NCBI GenBank assembly: GCA_013140775.1
Contig: JABFSA010000009.1
Span: 1-63,907 of the forward strand
Direction of reading: 5' to 3'
Origin: Acidobacteriota bacterium
Lineage (GTDB): Bacteria > Acidobacteriota > Vicinamibacteria > Vicinamibacterales > UBA2999
DNA length: 63,907 nucleotides
Part shown: in pieces, positions 34,632-41,398 of the stretch
Layout of the letters: the number at the start of each line of letters is the position of its first letter
How positions within the stretch are numbered: the stretch's first letter is position 1
Made by a program: the position numbers and the translations under genes
Notes under the pieces: generated by a model
Databases searched by the model: none
What the model saw: the letters and a program-made list of their open reading frames with translations, nothing else
Told to the model about the DNA's origin: nothing

Positions 34632-34637
34632 TATAAT
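34632..34637 (+). promoter_or_regulatory. Putative -10 element TATAAT of the membrane protein gene at 34651
   Basis: A perfect TATAAT ends 13 nt before the ATG at 34651 and lies inside the alternative longer frame starting with GTG at 34618, which argues for the ATG. No clear -35 is visible. Confidence 0.5.
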
Positions 34638-34650
34638 CATCGGACTTCTG

Positions 34651-36066
34651 ATGCCGCATTCAGGTCCGCGCACAGCCGCGTACGCCCTCGCCTGGGTTTT
34701 CGCGCTCGCGCTTGCGGCTGACCTGCTCTGGATGCCGGTGCAGGTGAGTGACAGCCTCGGCGAAATCCTCGGAGCCCAGCAGTCATCTTCGACTTGGGCC
34801 TCCTTCATCGGCAGCTTTGGCACCACGGCGTACCTGCGCCCGCTGCGCATCGCGCAGATCAAAGGACTGTTCGATCTGGCCCAGGGCAGCCACTACTGGC
34901 TGTCGTATCGCGGCTTTCACGCGCTGCTCCTGATTGCCACCGTGATGCTCTTCATGCGTGCGCTCCGCGTATCGACAAGAGTGGACTTCGCAGCATCGGC
35001 GTTTGCCCTGGTCGTGCTCTTCGGCATCTACACCTTCCGTGGAACCGTGCGCGAGGCATTTCCCATCAACCACTTTCTCGAAATGATCACGTTCTGCCTT
35101 GCGGCTCTGGCCCTGGCGCAGTCGCGAGGAGGGTGGCTGGTCGATGTCGCGGCGGCGCTGGTGTTCGCCGCAGCCGCACTCACGCTCGAGTCAGGACTGC
35201 TGGTCTGGGTGGTGGCCGTGGGTGCGTGGGCCGTCGGATGGCGCGGGGTGTCACTTCGCGGCCTCTCACTGATGACGGTGCTGCTCGTTGGTTATTCGTA
35301 CATCCGTTTCGTTCATCTGGCGACGGGCCTGCCAACGCTCAGTGAGCGCAGCGCCGGTTATCTCGTCGAGATGCTGGATCCACCGGCGCTGCAGGAGCGC
35401 TTCGGGGCTCAGCCCATCTGGTTCTACGGCTACAACGTCGTCGCCTCGGTGCTGTCGGTGTTGTTTTCTGAGCCTCAGGACGGAATCTTCGAGACGGCGT
35501 ACGCCGTCCTGAACTCACAACCGATGTGGCGGCTCATGATTCCTGTCGTGACGTCGATCCTCACGACCGGCCTGATTGTGTGGGTGGCCTTCCGCCGGCT
35601 GCGACACTGGGGACCCTTCGACGACACTGCCCGCAACATCGTGGTGTTCGTGCTGGTGCTGCTTGCCAATGCGGCGTTGTCGTTCGCGTACGCCCAGGAC
35701 GAAATCATGAGCGTGGCCGGTGTCTTTTATGCCCTGGCGGCGTTCGGCGCCATGCGCGAGCTGCTGTTGACGGCGCCCACGCTTCAGCCCCTCAAAGCGA
35801 TGGCCTGTGCGGCGCTCATGTGCACCGTTACGATCGGCTGGTCGTTCCGCACCGCTGGTGTGCACTATGTCCTGAGGTCGCAGGCCGCCAAGCATCAGAT
35901 CGACTGGGTCGAACTGCCGGGACGCTGGGACCGTGGCAATCAGTGGCCCGACGATCCGGCGGAGCGTGACCTCGTGATGAAACTTCGAAACGATGCGGTG
36001 CACACCGTGTATCCCAACACGCGCACCGACCGGCCGGAGTGGCCAAGCCGGCTCTGGCTGGAATGA
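34651..36066 (+). CDS. Polytopic membrane protein of unknown function
   Basis: 471 aa from the ATG at 34651. About eleven hydrophobic helices extend from residue 10 to 420, with a short soluble C-terminus. There is no close match to the neighbouring GT-C proteins, although the size and the first extracytoplasmic loop (with SDSLGEILGAQQ) are compatible with a GT-C or polymerase-like protein. It heads a plus-strand run with the ankyrin-like gene (ATGA overlap) and two GT-C genes, so a role in glycan assembly is likely. The upstream GtrB-like gene is divergent. Confidence 0.65.
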   Translation: MPHSGPRTAAYALAWVFALALAADLLWMPVQVSDSLGEILGAQQSSSTWASFIGSFGTTAYLRPLRIAQIKGLFDLAQGSHYWLSYRGFHALLLIATVMLFMRALRVSTRVDFAASAFALVVLFGIYTFRGTVREAFPINHFLEMITFCLAALALAQSRGGWLVDVAAALVFAAAALTLESGLLVWVVAVGAWAVGWRGVSLRGLSLMTVLLVGYSYIRFVHLATGLPTLSERSAGYLVEMLDPPALQERFGAQPIWFYGYNVVASVLSVLFSEPQDGIFETAYAVLNSQPMWRLMIPVVTSILTTGLIVWVAFRRLRHWGPFDDTARNIVVFVLVLLANAALSFAYAQDEIMSVAGVFYALAAFGAMRELLLTAPTLQPLKAMACAALMCTVTIGWSFRTAGVHYVLRSQAAKHQIDWVELPGRWDRGNQWPDDPAERDLVMKLRNDAVHTVYPNTRTDRPEWPSRLWLE

Positions 36067-36500
36067 TGTCCTCGCGTTTCACCTATCTGGTGGCCGTGCC
36101 ACCTATCTGCGTCGCTGCGATGTGGGTCGCCATGCTGGGTGTATCGGCGATCACCGGCACACACCCGATCTGGAACCAGCGGCCGCAGAATCTTGTTGAG
36201 GCCGCCATCCTTCAGGACGGCGCAGCGGTCATTCGCTTCGTGGAGCAGCATCAGGACATCAACCGTCCAGCCGAGGTTCGTGCAGGCGTGATGTCCAGGG
36301 CCGCGAGGACGCTGACGCCCATCGAAGCCGCGGCCGCTACACGGGAGCCCGAGATGGTGCAATTGCTCTTCGACCTGGGCGCTGCACCGGATGCCGTCGT
36401 GTGGCAAAAGGCCTTCTGCATCTCCGACGCAGACGGCGTGCGCGAACGGCTGGCGGCTCACCGGCCTGATGGCGCGGCTGATGAGTGTGCCGGCAGCTGA
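36063..36500 (+). CDS. Small ankyrin-repeat-like protein with N-terminal membrane segment
   Basis: 145 aa from the ATG at 36063, overlapping the previous stop as ATGATG. Residues about 8-30 are a hydrophobic helix that may be a signal anchor. The rest contains a pattern like TPIEAAAATREPEMVQLLFDLGA, which fits one or two degenerate ankyrin repeats, and an earlier VEAAILQDGAAVIRFVEQH segment fits another. Probably a membrane-tethered extracytoplasmic or periplasmic protein-interaction module. It overlaps the start of the first GT-C gene by 20 bp, so it is translationally coupled to it. Confidence 0.65.
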   Translation: MMSSRFTYLVAVPPICVAAMWVAMLGVSAITGTHPIWNQRPQNLVEAAILQDGAAVIRFVEQHQDINRPAEVRAGVMSRAARTLTPIEAAAATREPEMVQLLFDLGAAPDAVVWQKAFCISDADGVRERLAAHRPDGAADECAGS

Positions 36501-38430
36501 TCGTCCTGCCCCCGAACGCGCCGCCGTGATGGTGGCTGCAGGCGCCATCTTCATACTTGCGTTGGCGTGGCGCCTCCTGACGTTTACCGGCTTCACCAAC
36601 GATCACTACGCGCACTATGCCCTCGCGCAGCAGATGATGCTGGGCGACCGCCCCATTCGTGATTTCACGGACCCGGGTTGGCCCCTCACCTATGCCCTGT
36701 CGGCGGCCGCCTGGTGGCTGGCGGGCAGTGCCATGTGGGTCGAGTGGCTGCTGAGCTCCGGCGCCCTGGCCGCCGGGGCACTCTTGACTGTTGTGGTGGC
36801 CGCCCGGCTTTCGGGCTCGGTCTGGATCGCCGTTTTCGTCGCAGCGCTGGAGCTGATCTCGTACCCGCGAACCTACGCCTACCCCAAGATCTTTGTGTAT
36901 GCGCTTGGCGCCTGGGTGATGGTCACGATGGCCTCGCGCCTCTCGGCGCGACGCGTCGTGTTCATGGCCGGGATCGTCGCGATGGCGTTCCTGCTGCGTC
37001 ACGACCATGGGCTATACCTGGGTATCGCGGCTGCAGTGTGCGTAGCCGTTGCGAGCCGATCCGACGGGGCACGCGCAGCCTTCGTTCGAGCGGCCACGCT
37101 GACCGCCACCACTGCGCTGTGGCTGCTTCCCTGGATGCTGTTCGTCACGGCAAATGGGGGACTCTCCGCGTATTTCGACCGCGCAATCGAGTACGCGCAA
37201 GCGGAAGCAAACGCATCGAACCTTCGCTCGTTGCCACGGTTTGCGCGTCTTCCTGACATGCCGCTTCTCGGCCTCGAACGACCGAATCGCCCGTTGGCTC
37301 AAGTCACATGGAAGCCGGCATTATCAGATAGCGAGCGATCCGCCCTGGAACGGCGCTACGGTCTCGAGTTCGTCAGGGATGGCGACGAAGCGCGCTGGTA
37401 CTACGCTCATGATTCGTCCGAGGCAACCCTCGATGCGTTGTCGCGTGACCCACAGGTCGAAGGCACAGGCAACCTCGGTCGGGTGCACCGGCCGATCTGG
37501 CGTGAGGTCGCCGCGTCGCTCTCTCCTCTACGCCTTGCGCCAGCCCTTCACTCTGCCGCCAACGCGGACGCATGGCTGTTCTGGCTCTTCTGGGGGCTTC
37601 CCCTCGTGTGCGGACTCGTGGCGGCATGGCGCGCCGTGCACGGACTCGAGCGATGGCCGGGCGAGCTCGCCGTGATCGCGGCCATCTGCGTCACAGCGGC
37701 GATGGTCAACGCCGGGTTCCTGCGTGATGCCCTTCGGACGCGTCTCGCCGATGCCATCGTGCCGGCGGTTCTCCTGGGTGCGTGGGGGCTCGGCCTGTGT
37801 TGGACGGAACGGTGGCGGTCGCGGGCGCTGCAGTGTGGCGTTGCGCTCATCACCGTCGCGGCCTGCATCGCCTCGTACGCCGCAGTCAGGCAGATCGGTG
37901 AATGGCCTGAGCGAACCGAGGTCGCGGGTATCGGCGACGGCCCGCGTGGTGTGCTCGCCCGCGCGCGAGAGGTGTCGTTGCTACTCGCCCTTCCGCACCG
38001 GCAGAACGTCGTCCCACCGAGCCGAGTGTCAGGGGCCCTGATGCCGTTTTTTAAATACCTGGATCGATGCACATCCGAATCGGAACGCATCATCGTCACT
38101 GGCGAGTTTCCCGACGTCCCCGTCATGGCCGGACGCCGATTCGCGAGTGACGGAGTTGTTCTGGGCGCCTGGTATTCGTCGGCCAGTCATCAGGATCAGA
38201 CGGTCGAAATGCTGCGTACTCGACGACCGCTTTTCGTCGCCTATATGAGCGCGGGTGCCTTCCGATCGAGATTTCCGTTGATCGAGACCTTCGTCAGCGG
38301 CGAGTACCGTTCCATGACCGACGTGCAGGTCGATGGCGATGCCACCGTGCCGATCCTCGTGGACCGGACGCGAATGCCTCTCGGGACGGATGCCGAAACG
38401 GGTTGGCCCTGCTTCAAGCCGGCGACCTAG
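36481..38430 (+). CDS. GT-C type membrane glycosyltransferase, tandem copy 1
   Basis: 649 aa from the ATG at 36481 (ATG at 36469 possible). It opens with a membrane helix followed by FTGFTNDHYAHYALAQQMMLGDRPIRDFTDPGWPL. That is the first extracytoplasmic loop with the conserved acidic residue expected of GT-C enzymes that use polyprenyl-phosphate sugars. About ten helices follow. Residues about 274-340 hold the VTWKPALSDSERSALERRY soluble module, and the last ~150 residues are a soluble domain (PFFKYLDRCTSESERIIVTGEF...). It closely resembles the next gene and the gene at 41399. It probably adds a sugar to a glycan or protein in the periplasm. Confidence 0.72.
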   Translation: MSVPAADRPAPERAAVMVAAGAIFILALAWRLLTFTGFTNDHYAHYALAQQMMLGDRPIRDFTDPGWPLTYALSAAAWWLAGSAMWVEWLLSSGALAAGALLTVVVAARLSGSVWIAVFVAALELISYPRTYAYPKIFVYALGAWVMVTMASRLSARRVVFMAGIVAMAFLLRHDHGLYLGIAAAVCVAVASRSDGARAAFVRAATLTATTALWLLPWMLFVTANGGLSAYFDRAIEYAQAEANASNLRSLPRFARLPDMPLLGLERPNRPLAQVTWKPALSDSERSALERRYGLEFVRDGDEARWYYAHDSSEATLDALSRDPQVEGTGNLGRVHRPIWREVAASLSPLRLAPALHSAANADAWLFWLFWGLPLVCGLVAAWRAVHGLERWPGELAVIAAICVTAAMVNAGFLRDALRTRLADAIVPAVLLGAWGLGLCWTERWRSRALQCGVALITVAACIASYAAVRQIGEWPERTEVAGIGDGPRGVLARAREVSLLLALPHRQNVVPPSRVSGALMPFFKYLDRCTSESERIIVTGEFPDVPVMAGRRFASDGVVLGAWYSSASHQDQTVEMLRTRRPLFVAYMSAGAFRSRFPLIETFVSGEYRSMTDVQVDGDATVPILVDRTRMPLGTDAETGWPCFKPAT

Positions 38431-38478
38431 CCTCTGCCTGCGTTGAGGGGCACCTTTGTCGTGTGAAAAACTGCCAAC

Positions 38479-38507
38479 TTGCTTAGGATGCCCGCGCTGA
38501 ATAAGAT
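38479..38507 (+). promoter_or_regulatory. Putative promoter TTGCTT-17-TAAGAT for GT-C copy 2
   Basis: TTGCTT at 38479 and TAAGAT at 38502 have the ideal 17-bp spacing. The -10 ends 9 nt before the GTG at 38517, giving a leaderless or near-leaderless message. This is the clearest sigma-70-like pair in the window. Confidence 0.5.
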
Positions 38508-38516
38508 CCCGTCCCC

Positions 38517-40463
38517 GTGCTTCCCCCAGCACCCGTCCGGCAGAGGTCTGCCCAACTGTGGTCGGCAGACTCCGCCATAGTTCTCTTCGTCTTCATCGCC
38601 ACCCTTCTGTGGCGCTTCCTGACGTTTACCGGATTCACCAACGATCATTACGCGCACCTCGCGCTGGCGCAGCAACTGCTCCTTGGCGATCGACCCATCC
38701 GCGACTTTTCTGATCCAGGGTGGCCGCTGACCTATCTGCTCTCGGCAGCCGCATGGCGCGTTGACGGCGGCACACTCGGCGCCGAGTGGACGATCGTCGC
38801 GCTGAGCTTTGCGCTGGGCTCCGCCTTTACCTGGATAGCCGCCCGCAACTTGTCAGGCTCGCGTGCTGTTGCATTCCTGGTGACCGCTCTCGAAGTGCTG
38901 ATTTACCCACGCACGTACTCGTATCCAAAGGTGTTGATGTACGGGGCTGGAGGCCTGGCCCTCCTGGCCCTGGCGGCTCGTCCATCGCGCGCGCGGATAT
39001 TCGGGATGGCGGCGGTGATCGCCATCGCGTTCCTGTTCCGCCACGACCACGGCTTGTTCATCGGCATTGCCGCCGCCATCTGTCTCATGGCCGCCAGTCG
39101 TCAGGACGGCTGGCAGATTGCGACCAGGCGCACGGCCGAGCTCACCGGGGCTACTGCGGGGTTCCTTTTGCCCTGGATCGCGTTCGTCTCGCTCAACGGA
39201 GGGCTGGTCTCCTACTTCCAGGAGGGCATCGATTACTCACGGTACGAGGCCCAGTCAACCGCTCTTCAAGCGTGGCCCTCGTTTCACGTGGCACCACAGG
39301 AACGGCTGCTTGGTCTTCGCCCTCCTCTCCGGCCTCTCGCACAGGTGGAGTGGACTGCCGAGACCACGATTGAGACCCGCGAAGAGCTGGAACGACACTT
39401 CGGACTCGAATACGTGCGAGACGGCGATGATGCGCGCATGTACTACGCGCACAACACCGACAGCGAGAACCTGCGCGCCCTGGCGTACGACGTTCACGTG
39501 AAAGGCACGTCAGGCCTGAGCCGGCTTCAGAGACCGGCGTGGAGAGAGTTTCTCGCCGTCATCTCTCCCTTCCGGCTGTCGTCCAGTCTGGCGCTCGAGG
39601 TCAATGCAGAAGCCTGGCTCTTCTGGATCTACTGGATGCTGCCGGTCGCCTGTGTCGTCGTGGGCTGGCGTCGATTCCGTCAGGGACGCGAGCAGTTCCC
39701 GGGTGAGCTTGCAGCGATCGCAGGTCTCGTCGTGATGGCGGTATTCGTCAACGCCACGTTCCTGCGCAATGCTCTGGCTGTCCGGCTTCCCGACGCGATC
39801 GTCCCTCACGCGTTGCTTGGTGCGTGGGCAATTGCCATCAGCCTGAATGGCCAATGGCAGAGACGCACCTTGCAGCGTTCGGTTCAACTGGCCACCGTGA
39901 TGGCGGTGACCGTTTCCGCACTGGCGGTGTGGCAGATGTCATCAGTGCGCGAGATGGCTGCGGCGTCAGGCCTTGGTAGCAGCTTCGAAGCCGTGGAGCG
40001 GCGCGCAACAGAAGTCCGGGCCCTGCTCAAACGATCACACAGGGACGCCGCGCCAAGCCGTTATTCACAGGCGATGAATCCGTTCTTCCAGTACCTCGAT
40101 CGCTGCACGTCAGTCGCGGATCGACTGGTCGTGACAGGAGAGTTCCCCGACGTGGAAGTCGCGGCGGGCCGCCGCTTCGCCAGCGACGGTGTCGTGTTCG
40201 GCTCGTGGTATTCGTCGCAGCGCTATCAGGATCGGACCGTGCAGCGCTTACGCGCACGGCCACCGCTGTTCGCCATCCACATGAGCAACTACCAGCGCTT
40301 TCAGGAGCGCTACACGCTTGTCGATCAGTACCTCAACGACGGATACGAGCAGATCACCGAAATCCCGGTGGACGGCGCCAGACCGGTCCGGATCCTGGTT
40401 GACAGAAGCCGAACGTCAGTCGGGACCGACTCAGAGACCGGCTGGCCCTGTTTCGTGAACTGA
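38517..40463 (+). CDS. GT-C type membrane glycosyltransferase, tandem copy 2
   Basis: 648 aa from the GTG at 38517, supported by the promoter 9 nt upstream. Nearly collinear with copy 1: FTGFTNDHYAHLALAQQLLLGDRPIRDFSDPGWPL, then LEVLIYPRTYSYPKVL, FLFRHDHGLFIGIAAA, and the module VEWTAETTIETREELERHF at about 276-341. The soluble tail has PFFQYLDRCTSVADRLVVTGEFPDVEVAAGRRF. It is a predicted periplasmic-facing glycosyltransferase using a lipid-linked sugar. The 86-bp spacer to copy 1 has its own promoter. The 3' end abuts a palindromic repeat shared with the convergent pdxA. Confidence 0.72.
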   Translation: MLPPAPVRQRSAQLWSADSAIVLFVFIATLLWRFLTFTGFTNDHYAHLALAQQLLLGDRPIRDFSDPGWPLTYLLSAAAWRVDGGTLGAEWTIVALSFALGSAFTWIAARNLSGSRAVAFLVTALEVLIYPRTYSYPKVLMYGAGGLALLALAARPSRARIFGMAAVIAIAFLFRHDHGLFIGIAAAICLMAASRQDGWQIATRRTAELTGATAGFLLPWIAFVSLNGGLVSYFQEGIDYSRYEAQSTALQAWPSFHVAPQERLLGLRPPLRPLAQVEWTAETTIETREELERHFGLEYVRDGDDARMYYAHNTDSENLRALAYDVHVKGTSGLSRLQRPAWREFLAVISPFRLSSSLALEVNAEAWLFWIYWMLPVACVVVGWRRFRQGREQFPGELAAIAGLVVMAVFVNATFLRNALAVRLPDAIVPHALLGAWAIAISLNGQWQRRTLQRSVQLATVMAVTVSALAVWQMSSVREMAAASGLGSSFEAVERRATEVRALLKRSHRDAAPSRYSQAMNPFFQYLDRCTSVADRLVVTGEFPDVEVAAGRRFASDGVVFGSWYSSQRYQDRTVQRLRARPPLFAIHMSNYQRFQERYTLVDQYLNDGYEQITEIPVDGARPVRILVDRSRTSVGTDSETGWPCFVN

Positions 40464-40470
40464 CTTTTTG

Positions 40471-40494
40471 GCTCGGCTAAAGCCGAGCACTACG
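40471..40494 (-). repeat. REP-like palindrome overlapping the end of pdxA
   Basis: On the minus strand a GTAGTG flank is followed by the hairpin GCTCGGCTTTAGCCGAGC. The loop bases TTTA create the TAG stop of pdxA, so the last four codons of that gene are repeat sequence. The other neighbour, the GT-C gene, ends 7 bp before it. Confidence 0.75.
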
Positions 40495-41373
40495 TGTGCG
40501 GACGACTGCCAGCTTCGCGGCGAGCAGCGTCGCCGCAACCATGCTCGAGGGATCGGCCACACCCCGCCCGGCAATGTCGAAGGCCGTCCCATGATCCACT
40601 GACGTGCGGACGATGGGGAGACCGAGGGTCACGTTGACGGCAGTGCCAAAGGCCAGCAGCTTGACCGGAATCAGACCCTGGTCGTGATAGCAGGCCACCA
40701 CCGCATCGAACTCGCCACGAACGGCGCGGACGAACACCGTATCTCCGGGAAATGGGCCTGAAAGGTTCACGCCTCTCGCCCGAGCCGCATCGACGACTGG
40801 TCGCAGGACGCGCTGCTCCTCGTCCCCCATCAATCCGTCCTCTCCGGCATGCGGGTTCAACCCCGCAAGCGCCAGCCGTGGCGATGCAATCCCGAATCGC
40901 GGGAGCTCATGGTGCGTGAGATCCACGATGTCATCGAGCAGTTCCCGTGTCAGCGTCCGAGGCACGTCAAGAAGAGGCACGTGCACGGTCGCCAGGACAA
41001 CCTTGAGGGGGTCCGACCAGAACATCATGGCCACACGAGGCGCGCCTGTGAGGTGCGCCAGCAGATCCGTATGTCCCTTCCAGGGGAGCCCTGCACGCGC
41101 GAATGCGAGCTTGTTGATCGGCGCGGTCGCCACCGCATCAACGACGCCTTGTTCCGCATCACGCACCGCCCTGCAGATGGCCTCGAACGCTGCTCGGCCG
41201 GCGTCGGCCGACAGGACGCCAGGCTCGAATCGCGCGTCAGCAGGTGGACCGTACAGGACAACATCACACGCGTCAGTCACACGTGGATCTTCAGCGACCT
41301 TGGCGGCAATCTCGGGGCCAATGCCCGCAGGATCGCCCACGGTGATCGCGACGCGCGGCTTCCCGGTGATCAC
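40477..41373 (-). CDS. pdxA: 4-hydroxythreonine-4-phosphate dehydrogenase
   Basis: 298 aa from the GTG at 41373; the frame to 41544 passes through the divergent promoter and is rejected. RVAITVGDPAGIGPEI is the PdxA signature. Metal-binding histidines appear in WKGHTDLLAHLTG, NPHAGEDGLMG and ACYHDQGLIPVK, with TAPINKLAF and TSVDHGTAFDIAG also typical. It oxidises 4-phosphohydroxy-threonine in pyridoxal-phosphate synthesis. It is slightly shorter than the usual ~320-330 aa. The C-terminus VRTRSARL is encoded by a palindromic repeat that also gives the stop codon. It is flanked on both sides by GT-C genes on the other strand. Confidence 0.95.
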   Translation of the reverse strand: MITGKPRVAITVGDPAGIGPEIAAKVAEDPRVTDACDVVLYGPPADARFEPGVLSADAGRAAFEAICRAVRDAEQGVVDAVATAPINKLAFARAGLPWKGHTDLLAHLTGAPRVAMMFWSDPLKVVLATVHVPLLDVPRTLTRELLDDIVDLTHHELPRFGIASPRLALAGLNPHAGEDGLMGDEEQRVLRPVVDAARARGVNLSGPFPGDTVFVRAVRGEFDAVVACYHDQGLIPVKLLAFGTAVNVTLGLPIVRTSVDHGTAFDIAGRGVADPSSMVAATLLAAKLAVVRTRSARL

Positions 41374-41398
41374 GGCCCTACTATAATCCCGACCGTAG
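41374..41398. promoter_or_regulatory. Overlapping bidirectional -10 between pdxA and GT-C copy 3
   Basis: Only 25 bp separate the two start codons. The string ACTATAAT reads TATAAT on the plus strand (41382-41387, 11 nt before the ATG at 41399). On the minus strand it reads TATAGT (41385 down to 41380, 6 nt before the GTG at 41373). The two -10 elements share four base pairs, so the promoters cannot both be occupied. Confidence 0.55.
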
